Part shown: one piece after another, positions 9,440-19,609 of the stretch
Layout: every line of letters starts with the position of its first letter
Numbering within the stretch: position 1 is the stretch's first letter
Assembly: GCA_031284905.1 (NCBI GenBank)
Contig: JAITXI010000030.1
Span: forward strand, 1 to 53,656
Origin: Bacteroidales bacterium
GTDB taxonomy: Bacteria; Bacteroidota; Bacteroidia; Bacteroidales; ML635J-15
DNA length: 53,656 nucleotides
Direction of reading: 5' to 3'
Notes under the pieces: model-generated
Database searches by the model: none
What the model was told of the DNA's origin: nothing
The model's input: only the letters and a program-made list of their open reading frames with translations
Program-made: the position numbers and the translations under genes

Positions 9440-11632
9440 ATGAAAAAAACATATTTACTTTTATTATCATTAGGAATATTTGCTTCGTTTGTCATTGCAA
9501 ATCCGGACGAAGGAATGTGGATTCCAAGTAAAATCGCTCAATTAAATTATAGCGATATGCAAAAATTAGGTTGTAAATTAACTACAGAAGAAATTTACAG
9601 TATAAACCATTCAAGTTTAAAAGACGCAATTTTTCAACTTCAAAATGGACAAGGTTTTGGTTTTTGCTCCGGAGAAATTGTTAGTAAGCAAGGTTTAATG
9701 TTCACCAATCATCATTGCGGTTATGAAGCAATCACAAAATTAAGTTCTACAGATCATAATTATCTTGATGATGGATATTGGGCAAAAAATTTAAATGAAG
9801 AAATTTCTGTTCCCGATTTATTTGTTTCAAGAGTTGTTAGAATTGAAGATGTTACCGCTACCGTTTTAGAAGGCATTGATTATCAAACAAAAGAATCTGA
9901 AAGAGCTAAAACAATTTCTCAAAGAATTAAAGAACTTGAAAAAAATGCTGTTGAAGGAACAGAATATAAAGCAAAAGTTTCTGAAATGTATCTTGGCGGC
10001 GAATATTATTTATTCATTTATGAAGTTTTTGGAGATGTTCGTTTTGTTGGTGCTCCTCCTTCGTCTATCGGTAAATTCGGTGGCGATACCGATAATTGGA
10101 TGTGGCCTCGTCATACTGGCGATTTTTCGATTTTTAGAATTTATATGTCTCCGGACGGAAAAGCTACAAAAGGATTTGATAAAAATAATATTCCTTATGT
10201 TCCTTTGCACTCTCTCCCAATTTCAATAAAACATCTTGAAGAAAGTGATTTTACAATGATTATGGGATATCCGGGCACAACTGAAAGATTTATTTCTTCT
10301 TATGGAATGCAATATAAAAAAGATTTTTTCAATCCTACGATTGTAAAATTATTTGATGTTCAATTATCTGCTCAACGTCCTGATATGGATGCAAATGTTG
10401 AAATAAAACTTGCTCTCGCTGATTCTTATGCTTCAAGTGCTAACGCTTGGAAAAATCTAAACGGAGAAATGACAACTTTGAAAAATAATAATCTTATCGC
10501 TGACCGTCAAAAACAAGAACAAGATTTTATGAATTGGGTTTCTCAAGATGAAAAAAGAACAGAAAAATATGGAAAAGTTTTAGAAAACCTTAAAACTAAT
10601 TATGAAAAATTAGGTCCGGCAACTCAAGATCTTTTATATTTGAATTATGGAATTTTAATGTCCGGCGCTAATGTTTTGGCAGCTCGCTCTTTTGGCGGCT
10701 TGGCAAAATTTTTAGAAAAACCAAAAGAAAATAAAGAAAGAATTGATAATACTGTAGCTGAATTAAAATTAGAAGCAGACGAATTATTTGTAAAATATTT
10801 TGCTTCTACCGACAAAAAAATATTTATCGCAAGTTTAACTGCTTATTATAATGATATTCCGACAGAAAGACGTTGTAAAATTTTCTCAGAATATATTTTC
10901 AAAAATTATAAGGCTAATTCTGAATTAGAATCAATTAATAAATTTGCTGATGCTGTTTATACAAAATCTATTTTTACAGATAAAACAAGAATGTCGGCAT
11001 TTTTAAACAAACCAAATTTGAAAGTTCTAAAAAACGACCCTATTAATGTTTTAGTTGAATATGCAATAAAAGAAGTTATGACAATTCAAGGTGCTTATTT
11101 GTCGGCAAATTCAAAATTAGAACCATTAGACCGTCTTCTAATTGAAGGAATTAGAGAATTTTATGGTGGAACTTTCTATCCTGATGCAAATTCTTCTTTA
11201 AGATTAACTTATGGAACTGTAAAAAGTTATTTTCCAAAAGATGGCGTTTATTACAAATTTATTACATATACCGATGGAATTTTAGAAAAAGAAAATCCGA
11301 CAGACCCTGAATTTATTGTTTCAAAAGAACTTAAAGATAGAATTTTAGCAAAACAATTCGGTCGTTATGCCGACACAAACGGAAAAATGCCGGTTTGTTT
11401 CCTTAGCGATAACGATATTACCGGCGGAAATTCAGGTTCTCCAATTATGAACGCTAACGGCGAGTTAATTGGTTTAGCTTTCGATGGAAATTGGGAATGG
11501 CTTGCAAGCAATTTGTCGTTTAACACTCAATTACAAAGAACTATCAATGTTGATTCGCGATATGTTCTTTGGGTTATAGACGAAGTTTATGGTGCTAAAA
11601 ATCTTATTAACGAATTAGATATTAGACAATAA
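9440..11632 (+). CDS. S46 family dipeptidyl peptidase, DPP7-like
   Basis: Signal peptide; GFCSGEIVSKQGLMFTNHHCGYEAI catalytic His region; ITGGNSGSPIMNANGELIGLAFDGNWE catalytic Ser region. Confidence 0.93.
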   Translation: MKKTYLLLLSLGIFASFVIANPDEGMWIPSKIAQLNYSDMQKLGCKLTTEEIYSINHSSLKDAIFQLQNGQGFGFCSGEIVSKQGLMFTNHHCGYEAITKLSSTDHNYLDDGYWAKNLNEEISVPDLFVSRVVRIEDVTATVLEGIDYQTKESERAKTISQRIKELEKNAVEGTEYKAKVSEMYLGGEYYLFIYEVFGDVRFVGAPPSSIGKFGGDTDNWMWPRHTGDFSIFRIYMSPDGKATKGFDKNNIPYVPLHSLPISIKHLEESDFTMIMGYPGTTERFISSYGMQYKKDFFNPTIVKLFDVQLSAQRPDMDANVEIKLALADSYASSANAWKNLNGEMTTLKNNNLIADRQKQEQDFMNWVSQDEKRTEKYGKVLENLKTNYEKLGPATQDLLYLNYGILMSGANVLAARSFGGLAKFLEKPKENKERIDNTVAELKLEADELFVKYFASTDKKIFIASLTAYYNDIPTERRCKIFSEYIFKNYKANSELESINKFADAVYTKSIFTDKTRMSAFLNKPNLKVLKNDPINVLVEYAIKEVMTIQGAYLSANSKLEPLDRLLIEGIREFYGGTFYPDANSSLRLTYGTVKSYFPKDGVYYKFITYTDGILEKENPTDPEFIVSKELKDRILAKQFGRYADTNGKMPVCFLSDNDITGGNSGSPIMNANGELIGLAFDGNWEWLASNLSFNTQLQRTINVDSRYVLWVIDEVYGAKNLINELDIRQ

Positions 11633-11654
11633 AATTAATTTTTAAATAAAAAAT

Positions 11655-11677
11655 GGCTGGGGAAAATATTTTCAGCC
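11655..11677. terminator. Bidirectional hairpin terminator between convergent genes
   Basis: GGCTGGGGAAAATATTTTCAGCC near-palindrome followed by TTTTTTT. Confidence 0.6.
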
Positions 11678-11682
11678 TTTTT

Positions 11683-13464
11683 TTATTTTTTGATATTTAA
11701 TTCTTTATAAACATCTTTCACCCCTAATTCTTCAGCTTCTTTTGCAATTTCCTGATAATTTAAAACGTCTAATAATTGCATAGCTTTTGCTTTTATTAAA
11801 TATGAATACGGATTTTTTGGATACCTTTGAATTAATCTATCACATAATAAAATTGCATCTTGAAGATTTGATTTTTGTTCTACTTTTATTGATAAGGTCG
11901 GTAAAATTATTCGAGGAACTTTTATGTCTTCATTATATTCAAATTGCAGATTTACAGGAACATATTCGCAGGCTGAAAAGAGAAGATAATAAGCTGTAAA
12001 AAGAGAACATATCGGATTTTTAGGATTAGATTTGTGTGCTGCATTTATGGAAGTTTCTGCCGTTTTTATGTTTCCCATAGCAATATAATTGATTGATTTT
12101 AAGATATGAAAGAATTCTATTCCGGGGAAAGTTTTTTCTTTCGTTGCTAATTCATATCCTGTATTTAAAGATTGTAAAGAATTGTCGTAATCTTGTTTAA
12201 CTAATTGAATTATGGCTTTTTGGAAATAAATTCTTGCAATATATGAATTTTTCATGCTTACAATTTGTTCTGGCGTTAGTTGTACAGCTTGATATAAATT
12301 TATTTCTTTTTCCAAATTATTTGTATTGAGCAAACTGTTATTTGTTTCGATTTCTGCTTCTACGAATTTGTTTTGGGCTATAAAAGCAGACGATTTTAGA
12401 TTATAAAGTATAGAGCTTTGTTTATTAATTTTTAATCCTCGGTTTGCCATTTCTATACTTTCGTTATATTTTCCTTCACTAAAAAGTCCTTGAGACCTTA
12501 AATAGAAATATGCATCCGAATTTTTGTTACAAAATTTGTCGGTTTTTGTTTTAATTTCCGAAATCATAGCTTTGTCGGTTGCCGGAATTTTTTCTAATGC
12601 TTTTTGATATGCCTCGCAAAACGCATCATATTGATTTGCTTGAAAATATAAATCTCCTAAATTGATGTAAACATTAAAATCGTCCGGATTTATTTCAAGC
12701 GATTTGAAAAGAGCTGATTCGGCATCATAAAATTCTTTTTTTTGGTACAAAATTGAAAATAATAAATTGAAATATTCTGCATTTGTGGAGTCAGCTTTTA
12801 TTGCGTCTTCAATACTTGTTTCTGCTTTTTCTAAATCATTATTCATCATAAAAGTATATGCTAAATAATAATGTGTTTTTGAATCGAGAATATCTATTTT
12901 TAAAATATTTTGATAATCGGTAATTGCTTTATGTAATTCATTTTGCAACATATATGTTCCACCTCGTTCAAATAAATAATCAAGATTTTTGTTGTCAAAA
13001 TAAAGTGCTTTTGAAAATTCTGAAATTGCTTTGTCGTATTCTTTATTCTTTCTGAATATCAATCCTTTAACATAATAAATAAATGGAATTGTTGGGTCTA
13101 TATTTGTGGCTTTTTCCAGATATTTGTTTGCTTTTTCAGGATTTTCTTCGTAGCAGAATTTTGCCAATCCTGCATAACACAATGCACAATTTTGATTTAA
13201 TTTTATTGATTTTTCAAAATATAAAATTGCAGAGTCAGTTTCTCCTAATTTTAGTAAAGAAAAGCCATAAATTGATAAAATCTCTGAATTTTCCGAATCG
13301 TCTTTTAGCAAATTTTGTAAAAATTCTTTTGCCTCTTTGTATTGATTATTTTCTACATATTGTTTTGAAAGAGCTATTTTCTCAGGATTTGTTTGTGAAT
13401 TTGCAGTTAAATAGAATAATAATATTGTAATTATAAAAATATTTTTAGCAATTAGTTTTTTCAT
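11683..13464 (-). CDS. Secreted TPR-repeat protein
   Basis: Signal peptide (FIITILLFYLTANSQ) and many TPR units (YYVKGLIFRKNKEYDKAISEFSKALYFD). Confidence 0.9.
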   Translation of the reverse strand: MKKLIAKNIFIITILLFYLTANSQTNPEKIALSKQYVENNQYKEAKEFLQNLLKDDSENSEILSIYGFSLLKLGETDSAILYFEKSIKLNQNCALCYAGLAKFCYEENPEKANKYLEKATNIDPTIPFIYYVKGLIFRKNKEYDKAISEFSKALYFDNKNLDYLFERGGTYMLQNELHKAITDYQNILKIDILDSKTHYYLAYTFMMNNDLEKAETSIEDAIKADSTNAEYFNLLFSILYQKKEFYDAESALFKSLEINPDDFNVYINLGDLYFQANQYDAFCEAYQKALEKIPATDKAMISEIKTKTDKFCNKNSDAYFYLRSQGLFSEGKYNESIEMANRGLKINKQSSILYNLKSSAFIAQNKFVEAEIETNNSLLNTNNLEKEINLYQAVQLTPEQIVSMKNSYIARIYFQKAIIQLVKQDYDNSLQSLNTGYELATKEKTFPGIEFFHILKSINYIAMGNIKTAETSINAAHKSNPKNPICSLFTAYYLLFSACEYVPVNLQFEYNEDIKVPRIILPTLSIKVEQKSNLQDAILLCDRLIQRYPKNPYSYLIKAKAMQLLDVLNYQEIAKEAEELGVKDVYKELNIKK

Positions 13465-13577
13465 TATGTTTTTTTACAAAATTAATATTTTAATAAATCT
13501 AATACATAATTTTTTTCATTTATTTTATAATAAAACTAAACTTTTTATCGTTTTTCTCAAAAATCAAAAATAATAAT

Positions 13578-14573
13578 ATGGAAAACAGTGTAGATATAAG
13601 AGAACTAAACGAAAGAATTCAAAAAGAAAGTTCATTTGTTGATTTAATCAACTTAGAAATGAAAAAAGTAATTGTTGGTCAAAAACATTTGATAGAAGGA
13701 TTGTTAATCGGACTATTATCTGACGGACATATTCTTTTAGAAGGCGTTCCGGGATTAGCAAAAACTTTAGCAATTAACACAATTGCTACTATTATTGATG
13801 CAAAATTTGCAAGAATTCAATTTACGCCTGATTTATTACCGGCCGACCTTGTTGGAACAATGATTTATAGTCAGAAAAAAGAAGAATTTTTGGTAAAAAA
13901 AGGACCAATTTTTGCAAATTTTATTTTAGCTGATGAAATTAATAGAGCACCGGCAAAAGTTCAATCTGCTCTTTTAGAAGCCATGCAAGAACGTCAGGTT
14001 ACAATTGGAGACCAAACATATCTCATGGAAAAACCATTTTTAGTTATGGCAACACAAAATCCAATTGAACAAGAAGGGACATACCCTTTGCCGGAAGCTC
14101 AAGTTGATAGATTTATGTTGAAATTAAAAATCTTTTATCCTGAATTTGAAGAAGAAAGAATGATTATTCGTGAAAACCTTTCTTTAACAATGCCAAAAGC
14201 AAATACGATTTTAAGTCCTGAAAATATTATCAACGCAAAAGCTGTTGTTCGTGATGTTTATTTAGACGAAAAAATCGAAAAATATATTCTTGATATTGTT
14301 TTTGCAACTCGTTATCCGGAAAAATACGATTTGAAAAAATTAAAAGATATGATTTCTTTCGGAGGTTCTCCTCGTGCTTCAATAAATTTGGCATTAGCTG
14401 CAAAAGCGTTCGCTTTTATAAATCGTAGAGGATATGTGATTCCTGAAGATATTAGAGCCGTTTGTAGCGATGTTTTACGCCATAGAATCGGACTGACTTA
14501 TGAAGCAGAAGCAGAAAATATTACAAGTGAAGAAATTATTAGTGAAATTTTAAATCGGGTTGATGTTCCATAG
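13578..14573 (+). CDS. MoxR family AAA+ ATPase
   Basis: LLEGVPGLAKTLAINTIA Walker A; FILADEINRAPAKVQSALLEAMQERQVTIG; MATQNPIEQEGTYPLPEAQVDRF. Confidence 0.95.
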   Translation: MENSVDIRELNERIQKESSFVDLINLEMKKVIVGQKHLIEGLLIGLLSDGHILLEGVPGLAKTLAINTIATIIDAKFARIQFTPDLLPADLVGTMIYSQKKEEFLVKKGPIFANFILADEINRAPAKVQSALLEAMQERQVTIGDQTYLMEKPFLVMATQNPIEQEGTYPLPEAQVDRFMLKLKIFYPEFEEERMIIRENLSLTMPKANTILSPENIINAKAVVRDVYLDEKIEKYILDIVFATRYPEKYDLKKLKDMISFGGSPRASINLALAAKAFAFINRRGYVIPEDIRAVCSDVLRHRIGLTYEAEAENITSEEIISEILNRVDVP

Positions 14574-14728
14574 ATTTTGAAATAAAAATCTTAAAATCTA
14601 CGCTCCTTATCCTCCATTTCGTTTGTAACATTTCGTTTGTAACAAGGGAAAGGTTGTATTTATAATGTAATAGATTCCTTTTATTGATATTTATCAAATT
14701 TTAATATAAAGGTTTTTAAAATAATTTT

Positions 14729-16048
14729 TTATTTAATAATTATAATTTTTTCATTAAAAATTTCTCCTGATTCTAAATGTACGGAAACAATATATATACC
14801 ATTTTCAAATTTATATGCATTAATATTTGTTTCTAAATTATTAACTTGTTCTTTTAAAATAACTTTCCCTGTAATATCTAAAACAAATACATCTTTTATT
14901 TTTTTATTTGGATGAGACAAAATGATATTGTCAGAATCAGAATTATAGTAAATTTTTGTTTCTTCAATTTTATTTTCTTCAATAGATGTAATACCTGTTT
15001 TTTGAACTATAATTTGCTGAGATACTAATGGGCAGTTACAATCGTGAGAAGCTACGATAAGTTTTATTGTATTATTTCCTGAAATTAAATTATTAATAGT
15101 TACAGAACTTTCCGAAGTACAATTAATAAGAGTATTATTTAGATAATAACTAATTTGCAAATTTTGTTCGACAGAATTTATATGAAAATTAACTTCCACA
15201 GAAGAAGAAGATGTTGAAAAATTATTTTGTGGACTATTAATAGTTATAGTTGGTTGTTGATAACTTTCGTCCCAGATTAAACGTGCATATTCGGGACAAT
15301 CAATAAATGGATTCCGATTATACTGAAAATTAGTATAAATTATATTGTTCCTATTAATTTCTTTTTCAGAAACGGCATCATTTATACTCCAAGCGATAAG
15401 CATATTTTTAGCCCAATTTGAAAAATTATCTCCCAATAACATATCGCTATTCCAACCCGAAATTTTATCTTTATAGCAAGTTAACATATAAAAATAAGTA
15501 CGGGCAAAATCTCCCTTATATTCTGTAAGTGGTTCGTAAACATTACCGTAATACCCCAAACCATTACGAGCACTTCCAACTCTACTTCCATTTCCGGATG
15601 TATATGTTGCAGTTCCTACTTCTCCAAATGGCAGATTCCCACGTTTGTTATTTACCCAACCATCAGTCGGATACATGTGAAAAATATCTGTGTGCATTGG
15701 CGCTGCATCATGAAACCAAGAATCAGGGAACGAATGTTCACGATTGTAACAATCACATTCCGAATTATAGTTTCCGCATTGATTTGAAACAAATGTAAAT
15801 AAACAATTTGAATACATATCCCAAACTCTTCCGTCAGATTTTTTATCTGTCTGTTGGAATGCTGTCCATAAGTCACCGTAAGATAATTGTGTATGTGTTT
15901 TTATTTTATTAAATAAAAATGTGCGTAAATTATCCCCTGTTAAATTTTCTGCTCCATTATAATATCCCGTTGGAATTTGTCCCAAAAGATTAAAATTTAT
16001 AAAATAAAATAAAATAAAATAAAATAAAAAATATTTGACTTTTTTCAT
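14729..16048 (-). CDS. Endonuclease I family secreted nuclease with C-terminal T9SS sorting domain
   Basis: CDCYNREHSFPDSWFHDAAPMHTDIFHMYPTDGWVNNKRGNLPFGEV; C-terminal DVFVLDITGKVIL...ENGIYIVSVHLESGEIFNEKIIIIK. Confidence 0.92.
   Translation of the reverse strand: MKKVKYFLFYFILFYFINFNLLGQIPTGYYNGAENLTGDNLRTFLFNKIKTHTQLSYGDLWTAFQQTDKKSDGRVWDMYSNCLFTFVSNQCGNYNSECDCYNREHSFPDSWFHDAAPMHTDIFHMYPTDGWVNNKRGNLPFGEVGTATYTSGNGSRVGSARNGLGYYGNVYEPLTEYKGDFARTYFYMLTCYKDKISGWNSDMLLGDNFSNWAKNMLIAWSINDAVSEKEINRNNIIYTNFQYNRNPFIDCPEYARLIWDESYQQPTITINSPQNNFSTSSSSVEVNFHINSVEQNLQISYYLNNTLINCTSESSVTINNLISGNNTIKLIVASHDCNCPLVSQQIIVQKTGITSIEENKIEETKIYYNSDSDNIILSHPNKKIKDVFVLDITGKVILKEQVNNLETNINAYKFENGIYIVSVHLESGEIFNEKIIIIK
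16001..16025. repeat. Pentanucleotide simple sequence repeat (AAAAT)x5 inside the endonuclease I signal peptide
   Basis: aaaataaaataaaataaaataaaat read directly, followed by aaaaa. Confidence 0.97.
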
Positions 16049-16069
16049 AACAATTATTTTTTAACAAAT

Positions 16070-16639
16070 TTATAAAATATTTTCGATAATTTGTGGAAAA
16101 TATTTTTGTTCTAAAATATGTATTTTTTCTGCTATTGTTTCAATTGTATCTTCCTTAGTAATTTCAACGGTTTTTTGAGCAATTATGCTTCCTTCGTCAT
16201 AATTTTTATTGACATAATGCACTGTAATTCCGGTAATTGTTTCATGATTTTCAAGGACAGCTTTATGAACATTTTCTCCAAACATTCCTTTTCCGCCATA
16301 TTTTGGCAACAATGCAGGATGAATATTAATAATTTTATTTGGAAATTGATTTATAAGATATTCAGGTATTAACCACAAAAAACCGGCTAAAATTATAAAA
16401 TCAATTTCTCGTATTTTTAAATAATTAAGAATCAATTTCTCATCATTATACATAATTCGGTCAAAAAGCAAACTTTCTAATTCTAAATTTTTGGCTCTTT
16501 GTAAAACATAGGCATTTTTATTATTGCATAAAACACATTTTATGCGAATATTTTCATTTTTTTGAAAATATTTGAAAATATTTTCGACATTTGTGCCGGT
16601 TCCAGAAGCAAATAAAGCTATATTAATGGTTCTTTTCAT
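16070..16639 (-). CDS. purN: Phosphoribosylglycinamide formyltransferase
   Basis: ALFASGTGTNVENIF; NIHPALLPKYGGKGMFGENVHKAV; GITVHYVNKNYDEGSIIAQKTV. Confidence 0.95.
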   Translation of the reverse strand: MKRTINIALFASGTGTNVENIFKYFQKNENIRIKCVLCNNKNAYVLQRAKNLELESLLFDRIMYNDEKLILNYLKIREIDFIILAGFLWLIPEYLINQFPNKIINIHPALLPKYGGKGMFGENVHKAVLENHETITGITVHYVNKNYDEGSIIAQKTVEITKEDTIETIAEKIHILEQKYFPQIIENIL

Positions 16640-16774
16640 ACAATTTAACTATTTCAAAATTAACCGTTTATAACGAGAAAAACAAAAAAACAAAAAAACA
16701 TGTAATAAATTCATAAAAACATGTTACTTTTGTAACCTCAAAATTATTAAATTTTTTTTATAAAATATATAATT

Positions 16775-17023
16775 ATGTCAGAAATTTATCAAAGAATTAC
16801 AAAAGTAGTAGTCGACAAATTAGGCGTTGACAAAAATGAAGTAGTCCCTACAGCAAGTTTTACAACTGATTTAGGTGCAGATTCATTAGATTCAATTGAA
16901 TTAATTATGGAATTAGAAAAAGAATTTGACATTCAAATTAATGATTCCGAAGTAGAAAATTTAGACACTGTTGAAAAAGTAGCTAAGTTTGTTGAAAAAC
17001 AACTTGAAGACAAAAAAGTTTAA
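16775..17023 (+). CDS. acpP: Acyl carrier protein
   Basis: [20 protein letters not shown] phosphopantetheine motif. Confidence 0.97.
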   Translation: MSEIYQRITKVVVDKLGVDKNEVVPTASFTTDLGADSLDSIELIMELEKEFDIQINDSEVENLDTVEKVAKFVEKQLEDKKV

Positions 17024-17044
17024 TAAAATCTTCAAATTTATTTA

Positions 17045-18295
17045 ATGGATTTAAAAAGAGTAGTTATAACTGGAATTGGAATGATTTCCCCAGTTGGATT
17101 AAACACTGCCACTACATGGAAAAACATTGTTAACGGTGTAAGTGGTAGTGATTTAATTACTCTTTTTGATACAACTTTATTTAAAGTTAAATTCGCTTGT
17201 GAAGTAAAAGGATATTCTCCTAACGACTATTTTGATAGAAATGAAATCAAAAAGATGGATAGATTCTCTCAATTTGCGATGATTGCCGCGGATGAGGCTA
17301 TAAAAAATGCAAATTTAGATTTACCAAATCTTGACAAAACGCGAATAGGAGTTGTTTGGGCTTCCGGCATAGGAGGTATTCAAACTATTACCGACGAACT
17401 AAAACAATATGTTTTAGGAAATTTTGAGCCACGTATTAGTCCTTTTTTCATTCCAAGAATTATAACAGATATTGCAGCAGGTCATATTTCGATAAAACAT
17501 GGTTTAATGGGGCCAAACTATTGTACCGTTTCTGCATGCGCTTCTTCAACAAATGCAGTAATTGATGCCTATAATCTTATTCGTTTGGGAATGGCAGATG
17601 TTATTGTCTCCGGAGGTTCTGAATCGGCAGTTTCCGAAATGGGAATCGGCGGATTTCAATCAATGAAAGCTCTTTCTGTAAATAATGAAGAATACAAAAC
17701 AGCATCTCGTCCATTTTGTGCCACTCGTTCCGGCTTTGTTATGGGAGAAGGAGGTTGTTCTTTAATAATTGAAGATTATGAATTTGCAAAAAAACGCGGA
17801 GCAAAGATTCTGGCAGAAATAGTTGGATGCGGACTTTCAGCCGATGGATACCATATTGTTGCGCCTCATCCTGAAGGATTAGGAGCAGCCTTAGTAATGG
17901 AAAACGCTCTAAAACAAGCAGAAATCAGCTCAGACAAAATTGATTATATAAATGTTCATGGAACCTCTACCCCGCTGGGTGATATTTCTGAGTTAATAGC
18001 TATAAATAAAGTTTTTGGCGATGATGCTTTCAAAACAAATATTAGCTCTACAAAATCAATGGTCGGACATTTATTAGGAGCTGCCGGAGCAATAGAATTA
18101 GCATTTTGTGTACTTGCAATAAACGACAGTATTGTTCCACCTACAATAAATCATCAAGTTTGGGACGAAAATATTGACAAACGTTTCAATTTAACACTAA
18201 ACACTGCTCAAAAACGTAATATTACATACGCTTTAAGTAATACTTTCGGTTTTGGCGGTCATAACACATCTGTAATTGTAAAAAAAGCTGAATGA
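17045..18295 (+). CDS. fabF: 3-oxoacyl-ACP synthase II
   Basis: VVITGIGMISPVGL; SACASSTNAV; NVHGTSTPLGD; KSMVGHLLGAAGAIE. Confidence 0.96.
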   Translation: MDLKRVVITGIGMISPVGLNTATTWKNIVNGVSGSDLITLFDTTLFKVKFACEVKGYSPNDYFDRNEIKKMDRFSQFAMIAADEAIKNANLDLPNLDKTRIGVVWASGIGGIQTITDELKQYVLGNFEPRISPFFIPRIITDIAAGHISIKHGLMGPNYCTVSACASSTNAVIDAYNLIRLGMADVIVSGGSESAVSEMGIGGFQSMKALSVNNEEYKTASRPFCATRSGFVMGEGGCSLIIEDYEFAKKRGAKILAEIVGCGLSADGYHIVAPHPEGLGAALVMENALKQAEISSDKIDYINVHGTSTPLGDISELIAINKVFGDDAFKTNISSTKSMVGHLLGAAGAIELAFCVLAINDSIVPPTINHQVWDENIDKRFNLTLNTAQKRNITYALSNTFGFGGHNTSVIVKKAE

Positions 18296-18311
18296 TTAAC
18301 TTTCAACAACT

Positions 18312-19079
18312 ATGTTTTTCTTTAGAAAATTAACTCCGGAAGAAAAATTATTTTCTAATCATTTACAAAAAATTTTGGGATTTAAACCTAAAAATCTTTC
18401 TATTTATAGAAAAGCATTAACTCATAGCTCAGTTATAAAAAAAAATATTAATAATAATCAAAATAATGAAAGATTAGAATTTATAGGAGATGCAATTATA
18501 ACTTTAATCGTTACAGAATTTCTATTTGAAAAATTTCCTAATGCAAACGAAGGCGAATTAACAGTTTTACGTGCCAGTATTGTAAATAGAAAAATGTTAA
18601 ACAAAATTGCTTCCGAATACAGATTAGCAAAAATACTTTCTTTTAAAAATAATAATACATATTTTCACGCAAATAATATGCTTGGAAATAGCTTTGAAGC
18701 TTTAGTCGGAGCTATTTATTTTGACAGAGGATATAAATTTGCAACAAAATTCATTAAAAATACAATTTCTGTTTTCTTTCCAAATTTAGAAGAAAAATAT
18801 AATGGCAACAATTATAAATCATTATTATTAATTTATTCTCAAAAAAATAAATATAAATTAGAGTTTTCTACATTTGAAAATATTGAAGAAAATGAAAAAA
18901 TCCAACATTTTTTATGCGAAATATGTTTAGAAGGTAAATTTATTGCAACAGGAAAAGGTTGGAGCAAAAAAGATGCAGAACAAATAGCAGCTAAAAAAGC
19001 ATACGAAATAATAATGACAGGAGATATGCACAATTGTGCGTCTGTAATTAATAAAGACGTAAACACACTACGTTTCTAA
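18312..19079 (+). CDS. rnc: Ribonuclease III
   Basis: NERLEFIGDAIITLIVTEFLF; GNSFEALVGAIYFDRGY; C-terminal dsRBD GWSKKDAEQIAAKKAYEII. Confidence 0.95.
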   Translation: MFFFRKLTPEEKLFSNHLQKILGFKPKNLSIYRKALTHSSVIKKNINNNQNNERLEFIGDAIITLIVTEFLFEKFPNANEGELTVLRASIVNRKMLNKIASEYRLAKILSFKNNNTYFHANNMLGNSFEALVGAIYFDRGYKFATKFIKNTISVFFPNLEEKYNGNNYKSLLLIYSQKNKYKLEFSTFENIEENEKIQHFLCEICLEGKFIATGKGWSKKDAEQIAAKKAYEIIMTGDMHNCASVINKDVNTLRF

Positions 19080-19109
19080 TAAGATATAAAATCTAAATCT
19101 AAAATCATA

Positions 19110-19604
19110 ATGAAATATATTACAGCAATAAGACACGCAAAACCTGAAGAAGTCGCAAGTACTATGTCTGATTTTGATAGAAAACTAAACGAAAAAGGAA
19201 TAAACGACTCAAAATTAATCGGAAATTATATCAAAACTAATTTGCCAAAAGTTAATTTGATTTTTTCCAGTTCCGCACAAAGAGCTATTCAAACAGCAAA
19301 TCTTATTGCAGAACAAATTAATTATCCGATTCAAAAAATTACTTTTGATGACGAACTCTATGATTGTTCGGCTTCATATTTCTTTGAACTATTGTTAGAA
19401 CTTACACCAACAACTCATCATATAATTATTGTTGGACACAACTCTGCAATATCCGAATTCACGAATCTTTTGATTAATAGCGACTTTGAAGTTCTACCAA
19501 CTTGTGGGTTAAATCATATTTCTATTGATACTTTTAATTGGGAAGATGTTGATATGGGTTCCGGAAAATTATTAAAACGTATTACACCAAAAGATTTAAA
19601 ATAA
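19110..19604 (+). CDS. SixA-like histidine phosphatase
   Basis: RHAKPEE N-terminal RH motif, SSSAQRAIQTANLIAEQ, IIVGHNSAISEF. Confidence 0.88.
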   Translation: MKYITAIRHAKPEEVASTMSDFDRKLNEKGINDSKLIGNYIKTNLPKVNLIFSSSAQRAIQTANLIAEQINYPIQKITFDDELYDCSASYFFELLLELTPTTHHIIIVGHNSAISEFTNLLINSDFEVLPTCGLNHISIDTFNWEDVDMGSGKLLKRITPKDLK

Positions 19605-19609
19605 AATTA

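Noticed and set aside
16682-16698. CAAAAAAA repeats before acpP as a phase-variable promoter
   Set aside because: Only two units in an A-rich leader of an essential gene; weak.
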